A stretch of DNA of 64,000 bases from positions 62,001 through 126,000 of the forward strand of contig NZ_BAPT01000040.1 of assembly GCF_025995235.1 (NCBI RefSeq), given 5' to 3'. How positions within the stretch are numbered: the first letter of the stretch is position 1; every line of letters starts with the position of its first letter. The stretch is from Ameyamaea chiangmaiensis. GTDB lineage: Bacteria > Pseudomonadota > Alphaproteobacteria > Acetobacterales > Acetobacteraceae. A model generated the notes under the pieces. It made no database searches. It saw only the letters and a list, made by a program, of their open reading frames with translations, and was not told the origin of the DNA. The position numbers were made by a program, and so were the translations under genes. Shown here in pieces: positions 36,149-44,897 of this stretch.

Positions 36149-38872
36149 ATGCCGCCCGCTGATGATGGTTATCGCGCATCCGGCCGCGCACCCTTGACGC
36201 GCCGTTCGACATCGGGTGGTCGCGGGCCCCTGCTGTCGCCGCGTTTTCGCAAGGTACGCCGGGCCGCGGCGATCCTGGGGGCGAGCACGATCCTGGTGAC
36301 CTTCGTCGCCGGGACCGTCACGTGGCACAAATACGGGCAGCTGGTCTCCGACCTGCCGACGGTCGGCAGCTTGCGCCAGTATCAGCCTCCGGTCATGAGC
36401 CGCATCTACGGGGCCGATGACCAGACGGTGGCGGAACTGGCGGCCGAACGCCGCATCTTCGTGCCGGCCAGCGCGATTCCGGACCGGGTGAAGAACGCGA
36501 TCATCGCGACCGAGGACCACAAGTTCTATTCGCACGCCGGTGTCGACCCTGCCGCCATCGTCCGCGCCGGGCTGACGGACCTGTTCATGCCCAAAGGCCG
36601 TCGCCCGCTTGGTGCGTCGACCATCACGCAGCAGGTCGCGCGTATCATGCTTCTGGGGTCGAACAGCCTGTCTCTGAGCCGCAAGGCCAAGGAGGCGCTG
36701 CTGGCGATGCGGATCGAGCAGACGTTGTCCAAGGACAAGATCCTGGAGATCTATCTCAACGAGATCTATCTCGGCGAGGGCGCCTACGGTGTGGGCGCGG
36801 CCGCCCAGACCTATTTCAACAAGCCGCTGGATCAGCTCGATAACGCGGAGGCCGCCTTTCTGGCAGCCCTGCCGAAATCACCCACCAACTACAACCCGTA
36901 TCGCTTTCCCCAGGCCGCGCGCGACCGCCGCGACACGGTACTCGAAAGCATGGCGGCGCTGCATTTCATCACACCGGACGAAGCGCGTGCGGCCGAAGCG
37001 GAGCCTCTGCTGCCCAAGACGTTCCGCCGACCCGGCCCCGCACCGGGATCGGAGTGGTTCGCCAGTGAGGTGCGCCGTCAGCTGGTGGAGCGTTACGGCC
37101 TGACCCAGACCATGCAGGGCGGCCTGTATGTGCACACAAGCTTCGATTCGAAGCTTCAGCAGACCGCGACGGCGGCCCTGCGTGACGGACTGATGCAGTA
37201 CGACCGCGCGCATGGCGGCTGGCGCGGCGCGGTCGCGCATGTCGGCGGTCTGACGGCGGGACGCGGGCGTGGAATCGCGGCAGGCGACGACTGGAGCACC
37301 GCCCTGCATGCGCTCAAGCCGACGCCGGGCATGCTGGACAGCTGGCGCATGGCGGTCGTCCTGACGCCCGCGACGGGACAGGTCGGCTGGATCGAGCCAA
37401 TGAGCGGCGAGACGCACACCGGGCAACTGGAAGGGCGCGACGTCGGCTGGATGCGTACGTTCCACCCGCTGGTGGCGGGCGACGTCGTTCTGGTCGAGCC
37501 CGAGGCGAACGGCGGCCGCGTGATGATCCGCCAGGTGCCGCATGTCGAAGGGGCCCTTGTGACCCTGGATGTTCATACCGGGCGTGTCCGGGCGATGGTC
37601 GGTGGCTGGTCGTTCGATGCCTCGCAGTTCAATCGCGCGACCCAAGCGTTGCGCCAGCCGGGATCGTCGTTCAAGCCGTTCGTCTATCTGACGGCGATGG
37701 AGCAGGGGATATCGCCGTCGCAGAAGTTCGACGATTCGCCTGTGTCCTATGGAGACTGGCATCCCAACAATTACGAGATGGACTTCTGGGGGCCGACCAG
37801 CCTGCACGATGCGCTACGGGAGTCGCGCAATCTCGTCACCATTCGGCTGGCGGCGCATCTGGGGATGAAGAGCGTCGCCGATATGGCGATACGCCTCAAG
37901 CTGGTCGACCAGATGCCGCATGTGTTGCCCGCGGCACTCGGGGCGGTCGAGACGACCGTCCTGCGCGAGGCCGGTGCCTATGCGACGATTGCTAATGGCG
38001 GTCGTCTGGTGACGCCGTCGGTCATCGACGACGTGCAGGATCGCGACGGGCACGTTCTGTGGCGGGCCGACGGCGTGACCATGACGACCGGCCCCGTGCC
38101 TCCGCTGTCCGTGGCGCCGCCACCGGCTCCGCCCGCCCCGGCCGCGACGGCCCCTGCGGACGACGGGCAGCCCGCGAGTGCGCAGACGCCTCCGGCGCCG
38201 GCACCGCTTGCGGTCGAGGCCGATGCGACGGACGTGCCGCTGCTGGCCGATAACCGCCCCCAGATCGCATCCCCCGAGAGCGCGTTCCAGATCACGGCGA
38301 TGCTGCAGGACGTCATCAAGCGCGGAACGGGCACGCTCGCCGGCGCCGGTATCGACCGGCCGATCGCGGGCAAGACGGGGACGAGCCAGAACTTCAACGA
38401 TGCGTGGTTTGCCGGGTATACGCCTGACACGGTCACCGTCGTCTGGGTAGGCTTCGATGCGCCGCAGTCGCTGGGCAAGAAGGAGACGGGCGGCGTGATC
38501 GCCGGTCCGATCTGGAATCGCGTGATGAAGGCGGTGATCGCCGACACGCCACGCACCGATTTCCGTGTCCCCGAGGGTGTGACGCTGGCGCAGTATGACA
38601 CCGGCATGGGCTTGGCCATCGACGCGTTCAAACCGGGGCAGCTGCCGGGCCTGAGCGTCGACTTGCGTGGCAACGGCGCCGGGACCGAAGCCCTGACGGC
38701 GGCGGATACCGGGGCTGAAAACATGGGTGACTCCGAAAGCGACATGGCCGCGGCCCCGGGTCAGGCGGCTGGCGGGGGCACCAGCGTTCCGGCCGCGGCG
38801 CCCCAGCCCGGCGCACCGGCGTCAGCGACAGCGCCGAGCGGGGGTGACATCGGAATGGGCGGCCTGTATTGA
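36149..38872 (+). CDS. Class A penicillin-binding protein (PBP1A family)
   Basis: Bifunctional peptidoglycan synthase in the inner membrane. 907 residues. A basic cytosolic tail is followed by one transmembrane helix (~38-58). The glycosyltransferase GT51 domain shows EDHKFYSHAGVD, GASTITQQVARIM and KILEIYLNEIYLG. The transpeptidase has SxxK in GSSFKPF, SRN and KTGTSQN; an Ala/Pro-rich insert of ~40 residues lies between SRN and KTG. A second Ala/Pro/Gly-rich tail ends the protein. An extra OB-like insertion between the two enzyme domains is as in Gram-negative PBP1A. Confidence 0.96.
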   Translation: MPPADDGYRASGRAPLTRRSTSGGRGPLLSPRFRKVRRAAAILGASTILVTFVAGTVTWHKYGQLVSDLPTVGSLRQYQPPVMSRIYGADDQTVAELAAERRIFVPASAIPDRVKNAIIATEDHKFYSHAGVDPAAIVRAGLTDLFMPKGRRPLGASTITQQVARIMLLGSNSLSLSRKAKEALLAMRIEQTLSKDKILEIYLNEIYLGEGAYGVGAAAQTYFNKPLDQLDNAEAAFLAALPKSPTNYNPYRFPQAARDRRDTVLESMAALHFITPDEARAAEAEPLLPKTFRRPGPAPGSEWFASEVRRQLVERYGLTQTMQGGLYVHTSFDSKLQQTATAALRDGLMQYDRAHGGWRGAVAHVGGLTAGRGRGIAAGDDWSTALHALKPTPGMLDSWRMAVVLTPATGQVGWIEPMSGETHTGQLEGRDVGWMRTFHPLVAGDVVLVEPEANGGRVMIRQVPHVEGALVTLDVHTGRVRAMVGGWSFDASQFNRATQALRQPGSSFKPFVYLTAMEQGISPSQKFDDSPVSYGDWHPNNYEMDFWGPTSLHDALRESRNLVTIRLAAHLGMKSVADMAIRLKLVDQMPHVLPAALGAVETTVLREAGAYATIANGGRLVTPSVIDDVQDRDGHVLWRADGVTMTTGPVPPLSVAPPPAPPAPAATAPADDGQPASAQTPPAPAPLAVEADATDVPLLADNRPQIASPESAFQITAMLQDVIKRGTGTLAGAGIDRPIAGKTGTSQNFNDAWFAGYTPDTVTVVWVGFDAPQSLGKKETGGVIAGPIWNRVMKAVIADTPRTDFRVPEGVTLAQYDTGMGLAIDAFKPGQLPGLSVDLRGNGAGTEALTAADTGAENMGDSESDMAAAPGQAAGGGTSVPAAAPQPGAPASATAPSGGDIGMGGLY

Positions 38873-38882
38873 CCGCCCGACG

Positions 38883-38906
38883 CGGCGTCCGGGCGGACGC
38901 CGGTTT
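38883..38906 (+). terminator. Hairpin after the PBP gene
   Basis: CGGCGTCC, loop GGGC, GGACGCCG, then GTTTCC. The stem is strong but the T tract is poor. It is either a weak terminator or a processing site; prfB starts 24 bases later. Confidence 0.45.
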
Positions 38907-38929
38907 CCAGGCAGCAAGGAGAGACCGTC

Positions 38930-40061
38930 ATGTCTGCGGAAGCAGAGGCGCTCAACGAACAGATCAAGCAGTCGGTGGCGCTGCTGAGGAGGCATCTTTG
39001 ACTGGGATGTCGCTCTTGGCCGCCTCGCGGAACTGAACAACCGGGCCGAAGACCCCGACCTCTGGCAGGACGCCGAGGCTGCGCAGAAGATGATGCGTGA
39101 ACGCACGCTGCTGGCCAATCAGGTCGAGGGTGTGCAACGTCTCGAAACCGATGTGCGCGATACACTCGAACTCATCGAGCTTGCCGAAATGGAAAGCGAC
39201 GAGGGCGTGGTCGCCGATGGCCTTGCGCTTTTGCGTGCCCTGGCTGACGACGCCAAGCGGCGGGAGACCGAAAGTCTTCTGTCCGGCGAGGCTGACGGCA
39301 ACGACTGCTACCTTGAAGTCAATGCAGGGGCAGGCGGCACGGAGGCGCAGGACTGGGCGGAAATGCTGCTGCGCATGTACACTCGCTGGTCAGAAGCGCA
39401 CGGCTATAAGGTGACGCTGATGGAGACGTCCGAAGGGGAGCAGGCGGGCATCAAGTCCGCCACCCTTCAGGTGTCTGGTCCGAATGCCTACGGCTGGCTC
39501 AAGACCGAAGCGGGCGTGCACCGCCTTGTGCGGATATCGCCGTTCGACGCCGCCGCGCGACGCCAGACGTCGTTCGCATCGGTGTGGGTGTATCCGGTGG
39601 TCGATGATTCGATCGAGATCGAGATCAACGAAGCCGACCTGAAAGTGGATACGTTTCGTGCCTCTGGCGCGGGCGGTCAGCACGTCAACAAGACGGAGTC
39701 GGCCATCCGTATCACGCATGTGCCCAGCGGCATCATCGTCGCCTGCCAGACCGACCGATCGCAGCACCGCAATCGCGCGACGGCGATGCAGATGCTGAAG
39801 GCACGGCTGTATGAGGCCGAGCTGCAGAAGCGCGAGGCGGCGGCGGCTCAGACGGAGGCCGCGAAGACGGACATCGGATGGGGGCACCAGATCCGTTCCT
39901 ACGTCCTCGCGCCGTATCAGCTGGTCAAGGACCTGCGGACCAACGTCGAAAAGGGCAATCCCGACGCGGTGCTGGACGGTGCTCTGGACGACTTCATGGC
40001 CGCGGCTCTGGCGGCCAGGGTAGGAGCGACCCGGTCCGAAGCCAGCGCATCGGCGCAGTAA
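38930..40061 (+). CDS. prfB: Peptide chain release factor 2, programmed +1 frameshift
   Basis: Releases peptides at UGA and UAA. Translation starts at ATG 38930 (AAGGAG 8 bases before) and reads 23 codons to an in-frame TGA at 38999-39001. The site AGGAGG CAT CTT TGA C is the same arrangement as in E. coli: a Shine-Dalgarno-like stimulator, then CTT slipping by +1. The main frame continues from GAC at 39000 (DWDVALGRLAELNNRAEDPD). The product is about 376 residues and carries the RF2 tripeptide SPF (RISPFD) and the peptidyl-transferase motif GGQ (SGAGGQHVNKTES). The gene should not be called broken. Confidence 0.97.
38990..39002 (+). promoter_or_regulatory. Programmed +1 ribosomal frameshift site of prfB
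   Basis: The slippery CTTTGAC at 38996-39002 is preceded by AGGAGG three bases upstream of the CTT. The UGA is read inefficiently when RF2 is scarce, so slippage restores RF2: autoregulation as known in many bacteria. Confidence 0.95.
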
Positions 40062-40073
40062 CACCTCGAACAG

Positions 40074-40099
40074 GCGGCCTTCGGGCCGTCTTTTTTTTT
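40074..40099 (+). terminator. Intrinsic terminator of prfB
   Basis: CGGCC, TTCG tetraloop, GGCCG, then TC and nine T. Textbook form. Confidence 0.93.
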
Positions 40100-40629
40100 G
40101 CCCGAAGTACAACGCGACCGGTTCGCCGGCTGCACGTATGGTCAGTTCCTGATGCGAGAGTCGGCGGCCGTTCGTGAATCGGCGGTAATGTTTCAGACCC
40201 GCGTCTGGTGACACGTTCGTCTTCGAGGCAGTTTTCTGACAAGCCGCACATTTGAGCGCTTTTTAACGATCGGCGTCCGAATTTGGCAGATTTTGGCGGC
40301 TCGGGGCGCCTTGGGCAAATGAGTAAAAATTGGGCCTCTGATGAGAATTTGGCCCCTTAATTTTACGAAAATATCTTCCTTGACATCACGGGGTTGTAAT
40401 AGCCCAAATCGCTCACCAACCGGGTGTTCGGTCGGTGAACGCGACAGAAGCGTCTTCTCCAGCGGGAGGGACGGGGTCGACCGTGATTGTTTTTCGAATG
40501 GTGGCCCGCGCCGCTGCTCGAAGAAGTCGCGGGAGGTCGTTCTCATGCGTGTGGGCCCCGATGGGGGCGACTGTATGGCGTTGAGAGTGCCGAAACCGGC
40601 GCGGGCGACATGGTTAAGGAGGTTTCGAC
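40100..40629 (+). other. Long, relatively AT-rich intergenic region before tonB
   Basis: About 530 bases with no supportable gene. It holds an imperfect inverted repeat around 40326-40373 (AAAATTGGGCC against GGCCCCTTAATTTT). A TTGACA at 40380-40385 has no good -10 at 16-18 bases. A 10-bp dyad TCACCAACCG / CGGTCGGTGA with one mismatch lies at 40413-40438. No Fur-box-like sequence (GATAATGATAATCATTATC) was recognised. It probably carries the promoter and control sites of the tonB operon. Confidence 0.5.
40413..40438. promoter_or_regulatory. Imperfect dyad in the tonB leader region
   Basis: TCACCAACCG and CGGTCGGTGA pair at 9 of 10 positions around a 6-base loop. It is downstream of a TTGACA and about 190 bases before tonB. 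Operator or RNA hairpin cannot be distinguished. Confidence 0.35.
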
Positions 40630-41292
40630 ATGATGGACTACGCTGCGCAACAGCGAAATCCGACAAAGCACATCATCGGTATTACCGTTGTTGTGCTTCT
40701 GCACATTGTCCTGATCTGGGCGTTGATGAACGGTCTTGGGACGAAGATCGTGCAGGAGTTTCATCCCCCGATCAAAACGAAGATCATCAGCGAGCCGAAA
40801 CCGCCGCCGCCGCCGCCGCCGCCGCCACCCCCGCCGGTGATGACGCAGCCGCCGCCGCCGTATATTCCGCCGCCGAAGATCCAGATCCAGCCGCCGCCGC
40901 AGCAGCATGTGATCCAGCAGGTCACGCATACGCCGCCGCCCAAGGCCATGCCGCCGGCTACGCCGACGCCGCCCGCACCGGCAGCACCGGTCGGTCCGCC
41001 GGTCCCCGATCACCTGGCAGGTGCGCGTCCGGTGAACAACGTCAAGCTCGACTACCCCGAGGAGATGCTTGAGGAAAACCGCGAGGGTCGCGTGACCGTG
41101 GTGTGCGACGTCGAGCCGTCAGGCCAGACGAGCAACTGCTCTGTGACCAGCGTGCAGGGTGGGCAGGCGTTCGCCGCCTCCGCACTCGATTATGTCCGTC
41201 GTGCCCGGTATCAGCCGGCCGTGAAGAATGGTGCTCCGATCAAGGAATTCCACCACCCCTACACGATCACCTTCAAGTTGAGCGACGACTGA
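40630..41292 (+). CDS. tonB: Energy transducer TonB
   Basis: Transmits proton-motive force from ExbB/ExbD to outer membrane receptors. 220 residues: an N-terminal membrane anchor (~14-33, HIIGITVVVLLHIVLIWALM, with the conserved His), a periplasmic spacer with twelve consecutive prolines (58-69) and more PPPP blocks, and the C-terminal TonB fold (RVTVVCDVEPSGQTSNCSV; ALDYVRRARYQPAVKNG). An ideal AAGGAGG lies 7 bases before ATG 40630. First gene of tonB-exbB-exbD-exbD-TPR; clients include the TonB-dependent receptor at 60.2 kb. Confidence 0.95.
   Translation: MMDYAAQQRNPTKHIIGITVVVLLHIVLIWALMNGLGTKIVQEFHPPIKTKIISEPKPPPPPPPPPPPPVMTQPPPPYIPPPKIQIQPPPQQHVIQQVTHTPPPKAMPPATPTPPAPAAPVGPPVPDHLAGARPVNNVKLDYPEEMLEENREGRVTVVCDVEPSGQTSNCSVTSVQGGQAFAASALDYVRRARYQPAVKNGAPIKEFHHPYTITFKLSDD
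40801..40836 (+). repeat. CCG microsatellite coding twelve prolines in TonB
   Basis: Eight CCG codons followed by CCA CCC CCG CCG. Such a tract is prone to slippage in units of three, so spacer length may vary between strains, and translation through it should depend on EF-P. Confidence 0.9.
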
Positions 41293-41293
41293 G

Positions 41294-41334
41294 TTTCGTA
41301 ATCAGCCAAGCTTCACAGAGGCTGGTTACGGAAA
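41294..41334 (+). other. Hairpin between tonB and exbB
   Basis: TTTCGTAATCAGCC can pair with GGCTGGTTACGGAAA (one wobble, one bulge) around a 12-base loop. No T tract follows. A processing site or stability element that sets the tonB:exbB ratio is likely. Confidence 0.55.
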
Positions 41335-41378
41335 TATCGACTTCCGGTAACGGGCCGATTTCAGAGGATATGGAGTTC

Positions 41379-42443
41379 ATGACCAGACTGTACCGCCTTC
41401 CCGCTCTTGCCGCCCCGGCCCTGGCGGCTGCCCTGAGCGTCGCATCGCCGGTGCTCGCCTTCGCCCAGGACGCCAATACCGCGTCCGCTCCGGCGGACAC
41501 GTCGGCACCGGCCGCTGCGCCCGCCCCTGATGCCTCTGCTCCGGCTCCCGCCGGTGACGCCGCCCCGGCTCCCGCAACCGGCGACGCCGCTGCTCCGGCG
41601 GCGCCCGCTCCGTCGGGCGATGCTTCGGCACCGGCGCCTGCTGGCGACGCGGCACCTGCCGCCGCCGATGCCGCTCCGGCGCCTGCCGCACCGCCGCCGG
41701 CCGCTTCGGGCAAGAACCCGTATGGCCTCGATGCGCTGTGGCGCAACGGCGACATCATTGCCCGTGGCGTGCTGCTGATCATGGTGATCATGTCGCTCGG
41801 CACGTGGTACATCATGATCACGAAGTTCTTCGAGCAGTCGAAGATGCTGTCCGCGGCCAAGGAAGCGTCCAAGAACTTCTGGACGAAGTCGTCGATCCAG
41901 GAGGGCGCGCAGGCTCTCAAGCCCAGCTCGCCTTTCCGCTACATTGCCGAAACCGGCATTGCGGCTGCTGAACATCACGAAGGCACGATGCAGGAGTCCA
42001 TCGACCTGCACAGCTGGACGTCGATGTCCATCCAGCGCTCGGTCGATACCATCCAGTCGCGTCTGCAGGGTGGCCTGGCGTTCCTTGGAACCGTCGGTTC
42101 GACGTCGCCGTTCGTCGGTCTGTTCGGAACGGTGTGGGGTATCTATCACGCTCTGACCGCCATCGGCATCGCAGGCCAGGCCTCGATCGACAAGGTTGCC
42201 GGCCCCGTCGGTGAATCGCTGATCATGACCGCGATCGGTCTGGGAACCGCCGTTCCGGCCGTTCTGGGCTACAACCTGCTGGTGCGCCGTAACAAGGGTG
42301 CGATGGACCGCGTCCGCAACTTCGCGGCCGACCTCCAGTCCATCCTGCTCGGTGGTTTCCGCCACGGTTCGACCGGTGACACCATCACCGTCCGCCCTGA
42401 CGGCTCGCCCACCACGACGACCACGTCCAGCCGGGTGGCCTGA
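41379..42443 (+). CDS. exbB: ExbB proton channel subunit with Ala/Pro-rich periplasmic extension
   Basis: MotA/TolQ/ExbB-family channel powering TonB. 354 residues. A signal-like first segment (~1-29, cleavage near AFAQD) is followed by ~75 residues of Ala/Pro/Asp repeats (APAGDAAPA-like). Then come the three ExbB helices: RGVLLIMVIMSLGTWYIM, LAFLGTVGSTSPFVGLFGTVWGI and TAIGLGTAVPAVLGYNL, including the conserved threonine and proline positions. ATG 41379 is chosen because the ATG at 41370 is too close to AGAGGA. Long N-terminal extensions are known in alphaproteobacterial ExbB. Confidence 0.93.
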   Translation: MTRLYRLPALAAPALAAALSVASPVLAFAQDANTASAPADTSAPAAAPAPDASAPAPAGDAAPAPATGDAAAPAAPAPSGDASAPAPAGDAAPAAADAAPAPAAPPPAASGKNPYGLDALWRNGDIIARGVLLIMVIMSLGTWYIMITKFFEQSKMLSAAKEASKNFWTKSSIQEGAQALKPSSPFRYIAETGIAAAEHHEGTMQESIDLHSWTSMSIQRSVDTIQSRLQGGLAFLGTVGSTSPFVGLFGTVWGIYHALTAIGIAGQASIDKVAGPVGESLIMTAIGLGTAVPAVLGYNLLVRRNKGAMDRVRNFAADLQSILLGGFRHGSTGDTITVRPDGSPTTTTTSSRVA

Positions 42444-42445
42444 TC

Positions 42446-42874
42446 ATGGCAATGCAAGTAGGAGGCGGCGGAGATGAAGACGAGGTGGTGTCGGCCATCA
42501 ACACCACTCCTCTTGTCGACGTCATGCTGGTGCTGCTGATCATCTTCCTGATCACCATTCCAGTCGCGACGCACACTGTTAAGGTCCAGTTGCCCAAGGA
42601 CGCGAACCAGCCGACCCAGACTAAGCCCGGTAACGTCGTTCTTGCCGTTACGGAAAATGGTCAGGTTTACTGGAACGAGGTTCCGATCCGCAGTCATGCG
42701 GATCTGCTCGATCGCCTGGAAAAGACTGCGGTGATCAAACCTCAGCCTCAGATCCAGGTGCGTGGTGATGCGAAGTCGCGTTACGAGGCCGTAGGCCGCG
42801 TCGTGGCAACCTGTCAGGAAGCCGGCATTTTCCGTGTCGACTTCATCACCGAGCAGCCACACTCAGAGGACTGA
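42446..42874 (+). CDS. exbD: ExbD/TolR-family biopolymer transporter, first copy
   Basis: 142 residues. The short cytosolic start leads to TTPLVDVMLVLLIIFLITIP, the single ExbD helix with the essential aspartate at the start. The periplasmic domain follows. It starts two bases after exbB, so coupling is likely. A hairpin (42886-42910) separates it from the second exbD. Confidence 0.93.
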   Translation: MAMQVGGGGDEDEVVSAINTTPLVDVMLVLLIIFLITIPVATHTVKVQLPKDANQPTQTKPGNVVLAVTENGQVYWNEVPIRSHADLLDRLEKTAVIKPQPQIQVRGDAKSRYEAVGRVVATCQEAGIFRVDFITEQPHSED

Positions 42875-42885
42875 TCCTCTGGTGT

Positions 42886-42910
42886 CCCCTTCCGTCCAGC
42901 GCGGAAGGGG
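42886..42910 (+). other. Hairpin between the two exbD genes
   Basis: CCCCTTCCG, 7-base loop, CGGAAGGGG. No T tract follows. It may reduce readthrough or protect the upstream mRNA. Confidence 0.55.
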
Positions 42911-43007
42911 GCCGCCTTAAGTTAATTCACAGGCCCTGATCCAATCCGGCGTCCCATGGCCGAGAGAGGGGAACAGGTGCCACCAGCGACGAGAAAGTGA
43001 CGCCGCC

Positions 43008-43442
43008 ATGGGTATGAACGTCGGGACAGACAGCACGACGGAAGACGAAGGCATCGTCGATATCAACACCACGCCGCTGATCGACGTGATGCTGGTGCTG
43101 CTGATCATGCTGATCATCACCATCCCGCTTCAGACGCATTCCGTCGCGCTCGATCTGCCGCAGGGCAACCCACCTCCGCCGGCTACACAGCCGCAGGTCG
43201 TGACGGTGGCTATCGATTTTGACAACAGCATCACCTGGAATGGTGAGCCGATGACGGACGAAGGCACGTTGCAGGAGCATTTCCGCAATGCAGCATCGCA
43301 GCCTGACCAGCCTGAAATGCACATCCATCCCAACCGCCTGGCTGATTATAAGACTGTGGCCCATGTTTTGGCCGATGCCCAGCGCCTTGGCATCACCAAG
43401 CTTGGGATCGTGGGTCAGGATCAGTTCATGGAAGGACAGTGA
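43008..43442 (+). CDS. exbD: ExbD/TolR-family biopolymer transporter, second copy
   Basis: 144 residues with the same layout as the first copy: INTTPLIDVMLVLLIMLIITIP contains the channel aspartate. The periplasmic parts of the two copies differ clearly (here LDLPQGNPPPPATQP), so this is an old duplication and they may form hetero-dimers in one complex. The start is an ATG with a weak ribosome binding site. Confidence 0.92.
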   Translation: MGMNVGTDSTTEDEGIVDINTTPLIDVMLVLLIMLIITIPLQTHSVALDLPQGNPPPPATQPQVVTVAIDFDNSITWNGEPMTDEGTLQEHFRNAASQPDQPEMHIHPNRLADYKTVAHVLADAQRLGITKLGIVGQDQFMEGQ

Positions 43443-43443
43443 T

Positions 43444-44688
43444 TTGAAGTCTCTTGGTTTTCTACGCGCCAGCCTGATGGTTGGTGCGGTGGGGACGCTT
43501 GCTGTGGCGACGTTCCCTGCAGCCAACATGGCCGCCGCACAGGAGGCGTTGAGCGCCGCCGTCGGCAAGCCGTTGCAGCAGGCGCAGACCGCTCTGGCGG
43601 CCCACAACTACGCCAAGGCGATGGACGCCGTGTCGCAAGCGGACGCTGTTCCCAAGAAGAGTGCCTACGAGGAATACACCGTCGATCAGATGCGTGCCGC
43701 GGTCGCGGCACAGTCCGGCGACGTCGCGGCGGCGACAGCGGCGTACGACAAGCTGATCGCGTCGTCGCGCACGCCCAAGGACGCCAAGAACCAGATGCTT
43801 CTGGCCGAGGCATCGATGGCATACACGGCGAAGGACTATCCTCACGCGGTGACGGCTTCCGAGCGTTACCTCAAGATGGCCGGAAGCAACTCGTCGGTCG
43901 AAACCATCCTCATCCAGTCCTACTATTTGCAGAAGGACTACGCCAACGCGGCCCGGGTGCAGCAGGGCGTGATCGATGCGGAGATCAAGGCCGGCAAGGC
44001 CCCGGCCGAGTCGCAACTGCAACTGCTGGCGGCGTGCCAGACGGCGCTGAAGGATCAGTCGGCCGAGACGCACACTTATGTGCTGCTGGCAAAATATTAC
44101 CCGAAGCCCGATTACTGGGCCCAGTTGCTGCATGGGTTGATAGTCAATCCGAAAGTTCCGGGTTCGCTACAGCTTGATGTCTACCGGATCCGCCTTGCGG
44201 CCGGGACGCTGACGGCGACCGGCGATTTCATGGACATGACGGAACTGGCTATGCAGGCCGGTATGCCCCAACTCGCGCTCAATCTGATGAATCAGGGTTA
44301 TACCTCCGGCGCACTCGGCAAAGATGCCGGCGCAGCGCGCGAGGCACGGCTGAAGGCGATGATCGTCAAGTCTGTCGAGGACAAGAAAGCCTCCGCCGCC
44401 GCGGACGAAGCCGCTGCTGCCAAGGCGCCTTCGGGTGGGGCTCTGGTAACCGCCGGTTACAACGAAGTGACCTTCGGCAATGTCGACAAAGGGCTGGACC
44501 TGATCCGGCAGGGTCTTGCCAAAGGCGTGCTCGACCCCGAGGGGGGCAAGCTTCATCTTGGTCTGGCGCAGATGGATGGCGGTCGAACGGCTGATGCCAT
44601 CGCCACTCTGAAAACGGTTGGTGGCACGAATGGCGCGGCCGACATCGCCCAGATGTGGATTCTCAAGCTGACTCCCGTCAAGCACTGA
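43444..44688 (+). CDS. Secreted TPR-repeat protein of the tonB operon
   Basis: 414 residues from a TTG start at 43444 that lies 7 bases after GAAGGA and one base after the exbD stop. A signal peptide (KSLGFLRASLMVGAVGTLAV, cleavage near AAAQEA) is followed by helical repeats of TPR type (for example QAQTALAAHNYAKAMDAVSQA and SMAYTAKDYPHAVTASERYL). A conserved companion of exbBD in many alphaproteobacteria, resembling the TtpA-type periplasmic partner of TonB. It probably assists TonB or receptor function in the periplasm. The operon terminator follows. Confidence 0.85.
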   Translation: MKSLGFLRASLMVGAVGTLAVATFPAANMAAAQEALSAAVGKPLQQAQTALAAHNYAKAMDAVSQADAVPKKSAYEEYTVDQMRAAVAAQSGDVAAATAAYDKLIASSRTPKDAKNQMLLAEASMAYTAKDYPHAVTASERYLKMAGSNSSVETILIQSYYLQKDYANAARVQQGVIDAEIKAGKAPAESQLQLLAACQTALKDQSAETHTYVLLAKYYPKPDYWAQLLHGLIVNPKVPGSLQLDVYRIRLAAGTLTATGDFMDMTELAMQAGMPQLALNLMNQGYTSGALGKDAGAAREARLKAMIVKSVEDKKASAAADEAAAAKAPSGGALVTAGYNEVTFGNVDKGLDLIRQGLAKGVLDPEGGKLHLGLAQMDGGRTADAIATLKTVGGTNGAADIAQMWILKLTPVKH

Positions 44689-44737
44689 CGGCGCGGACCA
44701 TGGTGGCGACCCGTTCGCCATCATACCGATCGATGCG

Positions 44738-44770
44738 AAATCCCGGCATGTACTCATGCCGGGATTTTTG
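44738..44770 (+). terminator. Intrinsic terminator of the tonB operon
   Basis: AAATCCCGGCATG, loop TACT, CATGCCGGGATTT, then TTG: a 13-bp perfect stem with the U tract overlapping its end. Confidence 0.93.
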
Positions 44771-44897
44771 TTGTGCGGGCGGTTGAAAAGCCTGCCGCTG
44801 GATTTCGATGCGTAGAGGGGGATATCGTATCCATTCAGACCCTCGGCCATTACGAATCGGAGGCTGTGTGTGCGGTATAAGGAACTGGTGGTGAGTC

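Noticed and set aside
38930..39089. prfB as a frameshifted pseudogene or a gene starting at 39090
   Set aside because: The in-frame TGA sits in a textbook programmed frameshift site and the sequence before it codes the normal RF2 N-terminus.
40380..40402. TTGACA followed by TAATAG as a tonB promoter
   Set aside because: The spacer is only 11 bases; no acceptable -10 occurs at 16-18 bases.
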